Source of the DNA: Brevibacillus ruminantium
Lineage (GTDB): Bacteria; Bacillota; Bacilli; Brevibacillales; Brevibacillaceae
Assembly (NCBI RefSeq): GCF_023746555.1
Contig: NZ_CP098755.1
Span: 2,863,001-2,927,000, forward strand
DNA length: 64,000 nt
Direction of reading: 5' to 3'
In this document: positions 25,665 to 34,396 of the stretch, piece after piece
Layout: each line of letters starts with the position of its first letter
Numbering within the stretch: position 1 is the stretch's first letter
Notes under the pieces: generated by a model
The model's input: the letters and a program-made list of their open reading frames with translations, nothing else
Database searches by the model: none
Told to the model about the DNA's origin: nothing
Made by a program: the position numbers and the translations under genes

Positions 25665-26849
25665 ATGTTGATTAGGCAATTTTGGGAGGTTGTCAAACAG
25701 CGCTTCTTTACCATTTGGTTTTTTGCGCTGATCGTATTGATTCTGATACCCAACTCTTACATGCATGAAACCTCCCTGCAATTCGCTTTTTCACTCCTCA
25801 TTCTCTTCTGTCACTTTTTTTTGTTTTGGAGTCCGAAGAGATTTTGGAATCCCTTACGCGTGGAGCTCGCAGCAATCCTGCTCGGACTGGTGACCATTTT
25901 GAAAGGGATCATTGGTGGTGCAGAAAGCCTCGGTTTGATGTTCCCGCTTGCGATCTTTCTCGGCGGACGCTTGGAAGACCGCAGAGCGCTTATCTACGGG
26001 ACTGGTCTGGGGTTAATCTGTCTGTTTTTGATCATCATCTCCCCTTCCACCGAGTGGGCTCACATCCTTTCTTTTGTGCTTACCTACGTCGGGTGCTTTG
26101 TCGGAGCAAAAGGCTATCGCATGCAATATGAGGCCTTTCATCAAAACCAGATTCATTTGGAACAATCACAAAAAACGCTGGCTCAGTTAAAGGAAGCCCA
26201 CGATGAGCTGCAGGAAGCAGCCGTTCACACGATGCAGCTGGCCGTGCTGGAAGAGCGGACGAGAATTGCCCGTGATCTCCACGATCAACTGGGGCATTCA
26301 CTAACCTCCCTCATCGTTCAGCTGCACGCCCTGAAGTTCATGCTGAAAAACGGCCCGCAGGATGCGCAAGAAGCTGTGCAAAACATGCTCTTTGTCGCGA
26401 AGCATAGTCTTGAGGACATTCGAGGTTCCGTCCATACATTGGCGACCGACCAAACTTCATTGGGCCTGGCGCCGCTGCGAGCTTTTCTTTCACAAACCGA
26501 AAAAAATACTGGGCTGCACTGTGAACTGATAGCAGAGGACCCTGAGCTTGTCCTTACCCAATCCATTTCCATTTCCTTTTATCGTATTTTGCAGGAAGCG
26601 GTAACAAACACCCTGCGGCACTCAGACGCAAGTGAGCTGCAAGTCATTGTGGCCCAAAGCGATACACATTTCATTCTCACCATCCGAGATAATGGCGGGC
26701 TCACGAATCAAAGCTCGGTCACACCAGGCTTCGGATTGACCAGCATGAAAGATCGCGTGACGGAGCTGAAAGGTGTCTTCACATACTCTGTACTTGCTCC
26801 TCATGGATTTGAAATCCATGTGTCTATACCGTACCAGGATCATGCGTAG
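25665..26849 (+). CDS. NarL-type sensor histidine kinase
   Basis: A 394-residue membrane kinase of the HisKA_3 class: about five N-terminal membrane helices (residues 15-145), a coiled linker, the phospho-acceptor H-box RDLHDQLGHSLTSL and a HATPase_c domain (EAVTNTLRHSDAS N-box, DNGG and GFGLTSMKDRV G-boxes). Few extracytoplasmic residues suggest it senses within the membrane. It is followed 12 nt later by its response regulator and is divergent from the RND pump, its likely target. Confidence 0.93.
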   Translation: MLIRQFWEVVKQRFFTIWFFALIVLILIPNSYMHETSLQFAFSLLILFCHFFLFWSPKRFWNPLRVELAAILLGLVTILKGIIGGAESLGLMFPLAIFLGGRLEDRRALIYGTGLGLICLFLIIISPSTEWAHILSFVLTYVGCFVGAKGYRMQYEAFHQNQIHLEQSQKTLAQLKEAHDELQEAAVHTMQLAVLEERTRIARDLHDQLGHSLTSLIVQLHALKFMLKNGPQDAQEAVQNMLFVAKHSLEDIRGSVHTLATDQTSLGLAPLRAFLSQTEKNTGLHCELIAEDPELVLTQSISISFYRILQEAVTNTLRHSDASELQVIVAQSDTHFILTIRDNGGLTNQSSVTPGFGLTSMKDRVTELKGVFTYSVLAPHGFEIHVSIPYQDHA

Positions 26850-26861
26850 GAAGGGATAAAA

Positions 26862-27554
26862 ATGGTGACAGAAGATAAACATTTACCCAGGAAAATAAAG
26901 GTGCTGCTCGTAGACGACCAGACGATGATCAGACAGGGTCTGGGTTACGTGATCCAGATGCAGCCGGACATGGAAGTCGTCGGCGAAGCCGCAGACGGTT
27001 TGGAAGCGATTGAGGCAGCCGCTTCCTGTAAACCGGATGTGATTTTGATGGACGTCCAAATGCCTAAATGTACAGGTATCGAGGCCACTCGCGAAATCCT
27101 GAAACAAGCACCGCACATCAAAGTGCTGATCCTGACGACATTTGACATTCAAAATTACGTAGTCGATGGAATCAGAGCTGGTGCTGTCGGTTACATGCTG
27201 AAGGATGCCGACTCTCAGGAAATGCTGGAGCTGATCCGCAGCGCTTTTGAGGGTGCCGTCCTGTTTCATACAGGCACCGCTGCCAAGGCCTTGGCGGAGC
27301 TTCTTCACAGTCAACAAAGCGACCATCCGCAACCGACGGAAAAAGGCCATATCTTGCTGGAAGAGCTGACCGAACGAGAACTGGATGTTTTGCAACAGCT
27401 TGCGTATGGGTTTCGCAACGACCAAATCGCCCAGAATCTCTTTATCTCAGAAGGAACAGTAAAAACTCATGTTCATCGCATTCTACAAAAAATGGGTGTA
27501 GAAGACCGCACGCAAGCGGTTGCCCTGGCCCTTCGGCATAAGCTCGTAAAGTGA
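26862..27554 (+). CDS. NarL/LuxR-type response regulator
   Basis: A 230-residue regulator: receiver domain with DD at 18-19 and phospho-acceptor Asp64 (ILMDVQMP), switch Thr in ILTTF and Lys in YMLKDA, then a C-terminal LuxR helix-turn-helix (LTERELDVLQQLAYGFRNDQ, SEGTVKTHVHRIL). Paired with the kinase just upstream. Expected to control the divergent RND pump operon and perhaps itself. Confidence 0.94.
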   Translation: MVTEDKHLPRKIKVLLVDDQTMIRQGLGYVIQMQPDMEVVGEAADGLEAIEAAASCKPDVILMDVQMPKCTGIEATREILKQAPHIKVLILTTFDIQNYVVDGIRAGAVGYMLKDADSQEMLELIRSAFEGAVLFHTGTAAKALAELLHSQQSDHPQPTEKGHILLEELTERELDVLQQLAYGFRNDQIAQNLFISEGTVKTHVHRILQKMGVEDRTQAVALALRHKLVK

Positions 27555-27598
27555 TACCAGCGATGGCCTTTCGTTCAGTTTAACCAGCGGCAGAAAAT

Positions 27599-27635
27599 GT
27601 CGGCGGTTCCTCCATGCAGGAATCCCGACTTTTTT
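27599..27635 (+). terminator. Terminator after the two-component operon
   Basis: GTCGGCGGTTCC (27599-27610) pairs with GGAATCCCGAC (27619-27629) with a small internal bulge, followed by six Ts. The remaining stretch to the MFS gene at 27897 is AT-rich and holds no supportable gene; short open frames there lack ribosome sites. Confidence 0.82.
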
Positions 27636-27896
27636 CTGTTCAAAAGGTTCCCTCTCTTCGGGGGATGTGACCTCTGTGTTTCCAGAGCTGTATTCGATAG
27701 ACGCCACTTAAGATATACGGATGACTTTCCCTTATGTTTCAGTGAATTTTCTTTGCGAGGCATACCTGATGCTTGTTCTCTATTCACCTTTTGTAATTAC
27801 GATCATGTTTTTTCTTGATTACGCCAAGTCGTCTTTCAATGGTAAGATGAACATATTGTGAACGTTATTGACTTGTAGCAAAGGTTGTGTTTCATC

Positions 27897-29126
27897 ATGA
27901 CTTTCTCATGGAAACGAAATTTAATCGTTTTATGGCTCGGTGTTTTTTTCTGCAGTTCCGCTTATTCGATCTCGATTCCCTTTCTCCCCATATTTCTGCA
28001 CAGCTCTTTGGGCGTAAATGAACATCTGGAAGCGTGGGCCGGGATCTCGTTTGGGATCACTTTTTTGGCCAGCGCGCTGATCTCTCCCTATTGGGGGTCC
28101 CTTGCGGACAAATATGGGAGAAAGCCCATGTTGATTCGGTCGGGTTACAGCTTGGCCGTTTTATATTTTTTAACCTATTTGGTCAAAGACCCCTATCTGT
28201 TTCTCTTGCTTCGTATTTTACAGGGACTGTTAGCCGGGTTTGTACCCGCCTCCATCGCACTGGTGGCTACCAATACGCCAGAAAAGAATGTTGGGTACGC
28301 CCTCGGAATCATGGCCACTTCTGGAGCGACAGGCGGTATTGTGGGTCCCTTGATTGGCGGGTTTGTCAGCCATCTGTGGGGAAATCGGGAAGCCTTTCTT
28401 TTCTCAGCGTTCGTGGTACTAATCGCCGCGCTGATCGCCACCTTTTTCGTCAAGGAGACGAATATGAACCGGTCTGCCGAGCGTTCTCACGTCTCCGAGG
28501 ATATCCGTACCGCGATGGCCAATCGTCCGTTTGTCCAGGTGCTGGGCATGGCGATGGTTGTCACCATTTCCGTCATGCTGCTCGAACCGCTGATCACAGT
28601 CTACGTCCTGCAGCTTGGTGCCAGCCAGCAAGACGCTTCACTCAGTGCCGGCATTATCTTTTCCGCTGTCGGGATTGCGACAGTACTGGCGGCTCCGCGC
28701 TGGGGAGCACTCGGAAATAAAATCGGGTATAGTAAGATTCTCTTTTTTGGCTTGTTGGGCGGAGCTGTTGGGAACCTTCTTCAGATTTTTTTCACCAATC
28801 TATATGGATTTGGTATCTTGCGCTTTCTGTATGGTCTGTTCTTCGCAGCCGTCTACCCTGCTCTCAATGCGCTGATTGTCAAAGTTACGGATTCCGATTT
28901 CAGAGGAAGGGCCTTCAGCCTGAACCAATCTGCCACCCAGCTTGCCACGATGATCGGTCCTGTTCTGGGTGGATTTCTGGGGGGCTGGATTCCGATCAAG
29001 ACCGTGTTCATTCTAAATGGAGTGATTTTGCTTGCGGCAGCCCTATGGATGAAAACGAAATTTTCTTTACAGCCGCATCAAAGCTCTCAGCCGGCAGGGG
29101 AAAAAATGAAGCAATCCGTGGTGTAA
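27897..29126 (+). CDS. MFS multidrug efflux transporter (MdtG-like)
   Basis: A 12-helix MFS transporter of about 409 residues, DHA1 drug:proton antiporter type. Motif A is GSLADKYGRKPM, the helix-5 motif C region is GATGGIVGPLIGGFV, and its pseudo-repeat is MIGPVLGGFLGG. ATG at 27897 follows AAAGG at 12 nt; a TTG at 27885 in the same frame sits on the ribosome site and is less likely. Substrate unknown. Confidence 0.88.
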   Translation: MTFSWKRNLIVLWLGVFFCSSAYSISIPFLPIFLHSSLGVNEHLEAWAGISFGITFLASALISPYWGSLADKYGRKPMLIRSGYSLAVLYFLTYLVKDPYLFLLLRILQGLLAGFVPASIALVATNTPEKNVGYALGIMATSGATGGIVGPLIGGFVSHLWGNREAFLFSAFVVLIAALIATFFVKETNMNRSAERSHVSEDIRTAMANRPFVQVLGMAMVVTISVMLLEPLITVYVLQLGASQQDASLSAGIIFSAVGIATVLAAPRWGALGNKIGYSKILFFGLLGGAVGNLLQIFFTNLYGFGILRFLYGLFFAAVYPALNALIVKVTDSDFRGRAFSLNQSATQLATMIGPVLGGFLGGWIPIKTVFILNGVILLAAALWMKTKFSLQPHQSSQPAGEKMKQSVV

Positions 29127-29172
29127 GCTGAGTTCTCCAGCCATCAGATTATATACCAAATATAAGCCAAAA

Positions 29173-29207
29173 ATGCCGGCATCCTATTCATGATGGATAG
29201 CCGGCAT
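29173..29207 (+). terminator. Terminator-like hairpin after the MFS gene
   Basis: ATGCCGGC (29173-29180) pairs with GCCGGCAT (29200-29207), extended by TCC/GGA across a small bulge; the T-tract (CTTTC) is short. It separates the gene from the convergent regulator. Confidence 0.65.
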
Positions 29208-29309
29208 CTTTCGTCTTGGTTTCTTTGTTTTCTTTTGAATACCTTCGGAACATTTGACCTATGAGCGTTTTTTAGAGGTGATCAGTTCCGTTTCTCTCCA
29301 TAGTTCTAT

Positions 29310-29960
29310 TCACTCGTCTTGTTTTTTTATAATCCGGTAACAGCATTTCTCGTCACCGTCTGCTATGCACCGGGTACGTTCAACATCTGCGTCAAGTAAA
29401 GAAGCAAACAGCCTGCGCTCGCAATCACAAGCTAGGCGATATTGTTTTGCTACTTGTAAAACAGGACAATTTACTTCTTCAAACGTGTATTCGCCATCAT
29501 GTTTTTTTGCGAACTGAACCATGAAACCTTCTTGATTTTGAAGAGCGGCCAACGTTGCCAATCGCTCATCAAAATTTTGTCCATCCATTTCCTGTCGATA
29601 CTTGCTCTTCATTCTTTCCATTCTACGCTCGAAAAGCCTTGTGACGAATGAATCGCCGAACAAGTCCTCCATTCCCTCGATTAATTCTGTGGCTAATTTG
29701 CCATAGGTATGAGGCAATATGTTTTCGGCTCGTCTCGTTAGATGATAGGCACTGCTCGGTCTTCCAAATTTTTGACGGTGAGTATCAGCCTGGATATAAT
29801 GATCGTTCTGCAAAGCATAGAGATGCCGACGAACGGCAAATTGAGAAATCCCAAGTTGCTCCGCCATATCCCTTGCGCTTACAGCACCTCGCTTTTTTAG
29901 CATCAGCAAGATTTCTCTCTTGGTTGAATGTTTCCAAAAAATAGCCGCATGTTTATTCAC
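29310..29960 (-). CDS. HTH regulator with cysteine-rich C-terminus (SufR/COG2345-like)
   Basis: A 216-residue regulator with an N-terminal DeoR/ArsR-like winged helix (KREILLMLKKRGAVSARDMAEQLGISQ) and a C-terminal domain with a spaced cysteine pattern (VNCPVL, ACDCERR, RTRCIADG, KCCYRI). This pattern resembles SufR-type regulators that hold an iron-sulfur cluster. It follows sodA by 92 nt on the same strand, with a terminator between. I infer a redox or Fe-S sensing role, perhaps over sodA; the cluster is not proven. Confidence 0.82.
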   Translation of the reverse strand: MNKHAAIFWKHSTKREILLMLKKRGAVSARDMAEQLGISQFAVRRHLYALQNDHYIQADTHRQKFGRPSSAYHLTRRAENILPHTYGKLATELIEGMEDLFGDSFVTRLFERRMERMKSKYRQEMDGQNFDERLATLAALQNQEGFMVQFAKKHDGEYTFEEVNCPVLQVAKQYRLACDCERRLFASLLDADVERTRCIADGDEKCCYRIIKKQDE

Positions 29961-30009
29961 GAAGAACCTCCTTTACTGTGAAATGAGAGAGCTTTAAGAC
30001 AGATAAAAA

Positions 30010-30045
30010 AACCTTGCAAAAGCAGCGCGCCGCTTCTACAAGGTT
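30010..30045 (-). terminator. Terminator after sodA
   Basis: AACCTTG (30010-30016) and CAAGGTT (30039-30045) enclose an inner GC-rich AGC/GCT pairing; on the minus strand the hairpin runs into a T-rich tail. It begins 8 nt after the sodA stop. Confidence 0.85.
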
Positions 30046-30052
30046 TAAGCAT

Positions 30053-30667
30053 TTACCGAGTCGCTTCATTGTAGCGGCGGTTGACTTCTTCCCAGTTGAC
30101 AACATTCCACCAAGAGGCAACAAAATCCGGTCTCTTGTTTTGATACTGTAAATAGTAAGCGTGCTCCCAGACATCGACGACGAGAATCGGCGTTTTCCCT
30201 ACCATCAGGGGTGTATCCTGATTGGGGGTACTCATCACTTCCAATTTGTCTCCTTCCACAACAAGCCATCCCCAGCCCGAACCAAATCGGCTGATTGCCG
30301 CTTTGGTCAAATCGTCCTTCAATTGTTCAAAGCTTCCGAAGTGTTTTTCAATTCCCTTCGCGATATCACCGGATGGCTTCCCACCCCCGTTTGGAGTCAT
30401 TACGGACCAGTATAAACTGTGCGAATAGTGTCCACCGCCGTGATTTCTGACTGCCATCCGAATTTCTTCAGGGACCTCGTCCAAATTTGCGATCAGTTCT
30501 TCAAGAGTTGCATGGTAAAGCTGGGGATGGTTTTCCAACGCCTTGTTCAAGTTGGCCACATAGGTTGCATGATGTTTGCTGTGATGAATTTCCATGGTTC
30601 TCGCGTCCAGATGAGGTTCCAACTCATCATAACCATAATGTAGTTTTGGCAACGTAAATAGTTCCAT
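30053..30667 (-). CDS. sodA: Superoxide dismutase (Mn/Fe type)
   Basis: A 204-residue cytoplasmic Mn/Fe superoxide dismutase converting superoxide to oxygen and peroxide. Metal ligands are visible: His28 (MEIHHSKHH), the His in HYSHSLYW, and Asp and His of DVWEHAYY. The frame opens with an ATG at 30685, but GGGAGG lies between that codon and the ATG at 30667, which I choose. The Cys-rich regulator gene follows. Mn versus Fe cannot be settled here. Confidence 0.95.
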   Translation of the reverse strand: MELFTLPKLHYGYDELEPHLDARTMEIHHSKHHATYVANLNKALENHPQLYHATLEELIANLDEVPEEIRMAVRNHGGGHYSHSLYWSVMTPNGGGKPSGDIAKGIEKHFGSFEQLKDDLTKAAISRFGSGWGWLVVEGDKLEVMSTPNQDTPLMVGKTPILVVDVWEHAYYLQYQNKRPDFVASWWNVVNWEEVNRRYNEATR

Positions 30668-30745
30668 ACTTTTCTTTCCTCCCATCTTGGATCATTACAA
30701 CTTTAGTTTACACGAAGGAAAATAATTTGTACATATACAAAAAAG

Positions 30746-30807
30746 TTTCCCTAGGGAAAATTTAAAAGCTGCCGATCAAGCGCAACTTAGGCTTGAAAGA
30801 CAGCTTT
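30746..30807 (-). terminator. Double terminator region after the amidohydrolase gene
   Basis: On the minus strand AAAGCTG/CAGCTTT (30801-30807 with 30765-30771) encloses a TCAAGC/GCTTGA inner stem. Just beyond lies the perfect palindrome TTTCCCTAGGGAAA (30746-30759), followed by CTTTTTT. The palindrome could instead be an operator, as it is about 75 nt upstream of sodA. Confidence 0.65.
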
Positions 30808-30838
30808 CGTTTTGAACAATTTGATTAGGTGCGACGTC

Positions 30839-32575
30839 TTATTTAAAGCTGTCGCTGCGATACACTTCTTTTCCTTCGAAAAGGGTCCAGAGAATTTGCG
30901 TTTTGTTGATTTCTTCTGCCGGAATGGTAAACAGATTTCTCTCCAGCACCACAATATCCGCTTTTTTGCCTGCTTCAATCGAACCAGTAATGTCTTCTGT
31001 ATACGTGGAATAAGCACCGTCAATCGTAAAGCTAGCGATCATGTCAGCGAGCGTGGCGCGCTCGATCGGGTTGGCAATATCCTGGTAATCAGATTTTCCT
31101 TCCTCAATCCGAGTGATCCCTTGCTGAATACCAATCAGCGGATTAAACTCCTGTGTCACGATATAGTCACTGCCCGATGCCATAATGATGCCCGCATTGA
31201 TCATGCTCTTCATCGGGTATTCCCGCTCTGCACGTTCACGTCCCAGGTACGGCACCTCAATCTCTTCATAGAAACCGGCTTCTTTCATGAACCAGAATGG
31301 TTGCGGAATTCCTACGGCTCCCAATTGTTTAAAGCGCTGCAAATCATTTTCATTGAATAATTGCAAATGCACAACGGATGGACGAGCATCCCGTTTTCCA
31401 TTCTTTTTCTCGGCGTATTCAAAACCGTCCAGAGTAATCCGGGTAGCCGCATCCCCAATCGAGTGAACATGCAGCTGGAATCCCGCTTTATCGAGCGCAG
31501 CCGCTGTCTCGTTATAAACAGCAGGGTTCCAAATGAGTTGGCCGTTCGTATGTTTGTGCATGTAAGGTTCTTCGAGATAACCGGTACCACCTTCTACGAC
31601 ACCGTCCATAAATATCTTTACTGCATTTACCTGAAAATGAGGCCCCTTGATCTGCTCCCGCAGCTTGATAAATTCCTGGACCTGCTCTGGCCCTTTATCA
31701 GGGTCGGCTGTAAAAGCATTGCGGAAACGGACATTCAGCTTATCTTGTTCCGAGAGCTTACGATAGGCTTCCAGTACATTCGGATAGCGCAGCATGTCAG
31801 GGTCGCGCGCAGTCGTTACCCCGCGCTCTGCTGCCAGTTTCTGATACTCGAGAATTCCATTCATATACTGCTCGACGGAGAGAGCTGGAATTTTCTTCAA
31901 CACCAGATCCATTGCCTTTTCGCGGAGCGTTCCGGACGGTTCACCGGTTTGCGGATCATGTTCGATCAAGCCGCCTTCCGGGTTGGCTGTACTTTTCGTA
32001 ATCCCTGCCACTTCCAGTGCTTTTGAGTTCACCCAGAGAGAGTGGCCGTCATCTGAAGTAAGCGCGATCGGGATCTCTTTGGTTACTTCATCGAGAGTTT
32101 CCTTGCGAGGGCCAATCCCTGTGGCCACTGAGTTCGTCCATCCGCGACCCTGGATTGCTTTTTCATTCGGGAACTTCTCTTTAAACTCTTTTACAGCTTG
32201 GACGTAGTTGTCCAACGTCTCCAGGTCAAACAAATCGACCGTATAGATCATTCCTGTAGTTTTGCTTGCATGTGTATGACTGTCGATAAAGCCCGGCAAC
32301 ACCATTTTCCCTTTCAAATCTACTACCTTGGTTTGTGCTCCGGCATAGGCCTTTGCGTCCTCGTTTGAACCGACGAAGACGATCGTGTCCCCTTTGATCA
32401 CCACTGCTTCTGCCCAGTTGCGGTTGCGGTCCACGGTGTACACAGCGCCGTTTTGTAAGATCAAATCGGCAGACTGAACACCGGACTTCGTTCCGCTCTC
32501 CGTTTGTGCATGTCCGATGGACGGAACCAGTAACGAAGCGAGCAACAAGGCGGTTGCCGCTTTTTTTGCGAACAT
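30839..32575 (-). CDS. Secreted YtcJ-like metal-dependent amidohydrolase
   Basis: A 578-residue Amidohydro_3 (YtcJ/NfdA-like) enzyme. A Sec signal peptide ends near SIGHAQ, so it is exported. Metal-site motifs: PGFIDSHTHA, LHVHSIGDAA and SGSDYIVTQEFNP. The frame opens at 32608, but GGAGGAG lies 5 nt before the ATG at 32575. Members hydrolyse N-formyl or N-acyl amino compounds; the substrate here is unknown. It stands alone between terminators. Confidence 0.9.
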   Translation of the reverse strand: MFAKKAATALLLASLLVPSIGHAQTESGTKSGVQSADLILQNGAVYTVDRNRNWAEAVVIKGDTIVFVGSNEDAKAYAGAQTKVVDLKGKMVLPGFIDSHTHASKTTGMIYTVDLFDLETLDNYVQAVKEFKEKFPNEKAIQGRGWTNSVATGIGPRKETLDEVTKEIPIALTSDDGHSLWVNSKALEVAGITKSTANPEGGLIEHDPQTGEPSGTLREKAMDLVLKKIPALSVEQYMNGILEYQKLAAERGVTTARDPDMLRYPNVLEAYRKLSEQDKLNVRFRNAFTADPDKGPEQVQEFIKLREQIKGPHFQVNAVKIFMDGVVEGGTGYLEEPYMHKHTNGQLIWNPAVYNETAAALDKAGFQLHVHSIGDAATRITLDGFEYAEKKNGKRDARPSVVHLQLFNENDLQRFKQLGAVGIPQPFWFMKEAGFYEEIEVPYLGRERAEREYPMKSMINAGIIMASGSDYIVTQEFNPLIGIQQGITRIEEGKSDYQDIANPIERATLADMIASFTIDGAYSTYTEDITGSIEAGKKADIVVLERNLFTIPAEEINKTQILWTLFEGKEVYRSDSFK

Positions 32576-32726
32576 ACTACTCCTCCATTTCTCTTTTGTC
32601 TGACTCACGCAGATGTATATTTATGCAGATGGATTCCATCGCTCATCCATCATAATGTACAGTGGCGATGTTTGGCAATTCTCACTTTCATGAATCCCAT
32701 GAATGTCTTCTTTCCTTATGTATGAA

Positions 32727-32760
32727 AAGTGTCACTCTCGTCCCGAACAAGAGGACACTT
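32727..32760 (-). terminator. Terminator after manC
   Basis: AAGTGTC (32727-32733) and GACACTT (32754-32760) with an inner CTC/GAG pair; on the minus strand it is followed by TTCATAC. The T-tract is weak. Confidence 0.5.
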
Positions 32761-32772
32761 ATTGCTTACCAG

Positions 32773-34149
32773 TCAATCCGCCGTTTTTTGCAGGGAGTGC
32801 ATCAGCTCATCCCAAGAAAAATAGAGCCTGGTAATATCTTCTTCGATCAGCCTTGTGCCCATTTGCACTTCGATGATTTCCAAATCGGTAAGGGCCTTGA
32901 TGCCATGCTTTGCTCCGGCGCTAATTTTGACCACGTCCCCCGGCCCGAGCCGCATGCTTTTCCCGTCAAGGACAAATTCACCGTTTCCTGCAACAACTGT
33001 CCAGATTTCACTGCGCAACAGGTGGTATTGATAGCTCAGATTTCGACCCGCCAAGAGCTGAAGCCGTTTGGTCAAAAATTCTGTGCCGTCCTCCATTCTT
33101 TGGTAATCCAATACTCGATACGCCCCCCACCTTCGTTCCTCAAACATCGGTCTTTGTTCGATGTGATGAATATCTTTTATCCGATGACTTACTTTTTTGT
33201 CTGCTACCAAAATACCATCGGGACTGGCTGCTACTACCATATCAGATACTCCCAACACGGCAATCGGGATATCCAACTCATTGATCAGATGAGTATCCTT
33301 GCAGTCTTCGCTGACGAACCCTTTGCCGATCAGCTTCGTTTCCATGTGCGCTGTCATGCTGCTCCAGGTCCCCAGATCAGACCACCTGCCCGCATATGGC
33401 AAGACGACGACATAACGCGCCTTTTCGACGACTTCATAATCAAAGCTAATCTTTGGCAATCGATCATAAACGCTGCACAGCTCCGCAAAATCCGTCGGCC
33501 AACCACGCTTCTCAAACAGATCGAGCAGATAACCTAAACGAAATGAAAAAATGCCACAGTTCCAAAGTGCTCCCTGCTTGATTAGCAGTGCCGCTTCAGA
33601 GGGTGAGGGTTTTTCTTTGAATCTGAGTACCCGCTGATAGACTGTCGCCTGATTGATCTGTTTAACCGGTACGATGTATCCATATTTCTCAGAGGCATAA
33701 GTGGGGATACCGCCTATCAAGGCCAGATCGGCTCCTGATTCATATAGGACCTCGTCCATATTTCGCACGCACTCAAAGAAGTCCAAATCGACAAACGGAT
33801 CAACCGGCATCACAGTAATCACTTCGTCTCGATCCAACCCCATTTTGGTAGAAAAGAAAGAAGCAGCCAGACAAATGGCGGGGAACGTGTCCCTCTTCTC
33901 CGGCTCTACAATGAGCGTCACGTCATAACCGATTTGATTGTGAATCATTTCGGCATGTGACTGACTGCAGGAAATGTATGTTTGTCGCTGCAAGCCTTGC
34001 TGGCCTAACTGTCTCCAGACTCGCTGAAGCATTGATTCCCACTCGTTGTCAGAGCTTTTGAGCGTTTTGAGAAATTGTTTTGATCGGGAATCATTGGAAA
34101 GCGGCCACAATCGTTTGCCCGATCCTCCAGAGAGCAGGACAAGTCTCAT
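32773..34149 (-). CDS. manC: Mannose-1-phosphate guanylyltransferase (ManC type)
   Basis: A 458-residue enzyme making GDP-mannose. The nucleotidyltransferase signature is LVLLSGGSGKRLWPLS at the N-terminus, with VMPVDPFVD, RFKEKPS and LWNCGIFSF further on. A C-terminal cupin (HHIEQRPMFEERRWG to the end) resembles the mannose-6-phosphate isomerase half of bifunctional ManC proteins, so GDP-Man synthesis from Man-6-P is possible. The ATG at 34149 follows AAAGGGG; the upstream 18 codons are not used. It is divergent from pgcA and close to decayed glycan genes. Confidence 0.9.
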   Translation of the reverse strand: MRLVLLSGGSGKRLWPLSNDSRSKQFLKTLKSSDNEWESMLQRVWRQLGQQGLQRQTYISCSQSHAEMIHNQIGYDVTLIVEPEKRDTFPAICLAASFFSTKMGLDRDEVITVMPVDPFVDLDFFECVRNMDEVLYESGADLALIGGIPTYASEKYGYIVPVKQINQATVYQRVLRFKEKPSPSEAALLIKQGALWNCGIFSFRLGYLLDLFEKRGWPTDFAELCSVYDRLPKISFDYEVVEKARYVVVLPYAGRWSDLGTWSSMTAHMETKLIGKGFVSEDCKDTHLINELDIPIAVLGVSDMVVAASPDGILVADKKVSHRIKDIHHIEQRPMFEERRWGAYRVLDYQRMEDGTEFLTKRLQLLAGRNLSYQYHLLRSEIWTVVAGNGEFVLDGKSMRLGPGDVVKISAGAKHGIKALTDLEIIEVQMGTRLIEEDITRLYFSWDELMHSLQKTAD

Positions 34150-34396
34150 GAAATCGCACCCCTTTTCGGCTTCACTCAATGTGTGGTCAGATGTAATATC
34201 CATATGAGTGAAACCCCGAGAGTGCGTGTATCAATATACCGGATGTTCTGCGGAAACTTGTCGTTTCAAAGGGTTTCGAAGGGGAATGACAGTTGGCCGC
34301 TCTCCTATGGATAAATGGCCGTTGCGGCTCAGTGAGATTTACATACAATGTCCAATAAAAGCGGCATCGCTCATACGAACCTGGAGGGTCTTCTAC

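Noticed and set aside
27597..27818. 73-codon plus-strand ORF after the response regulator gene
   Set aside because: It begins within the terminator hairpin and has no ribosome site.
30746..30759. Palindrome TTTCCCTAGGGAAA as a sodA operator
   Set aside because: On the minus strand it is directly followed by CTTTTTT and sits after another hairpin, so a terminator role for the amidohydrolase gene is at least as likely.
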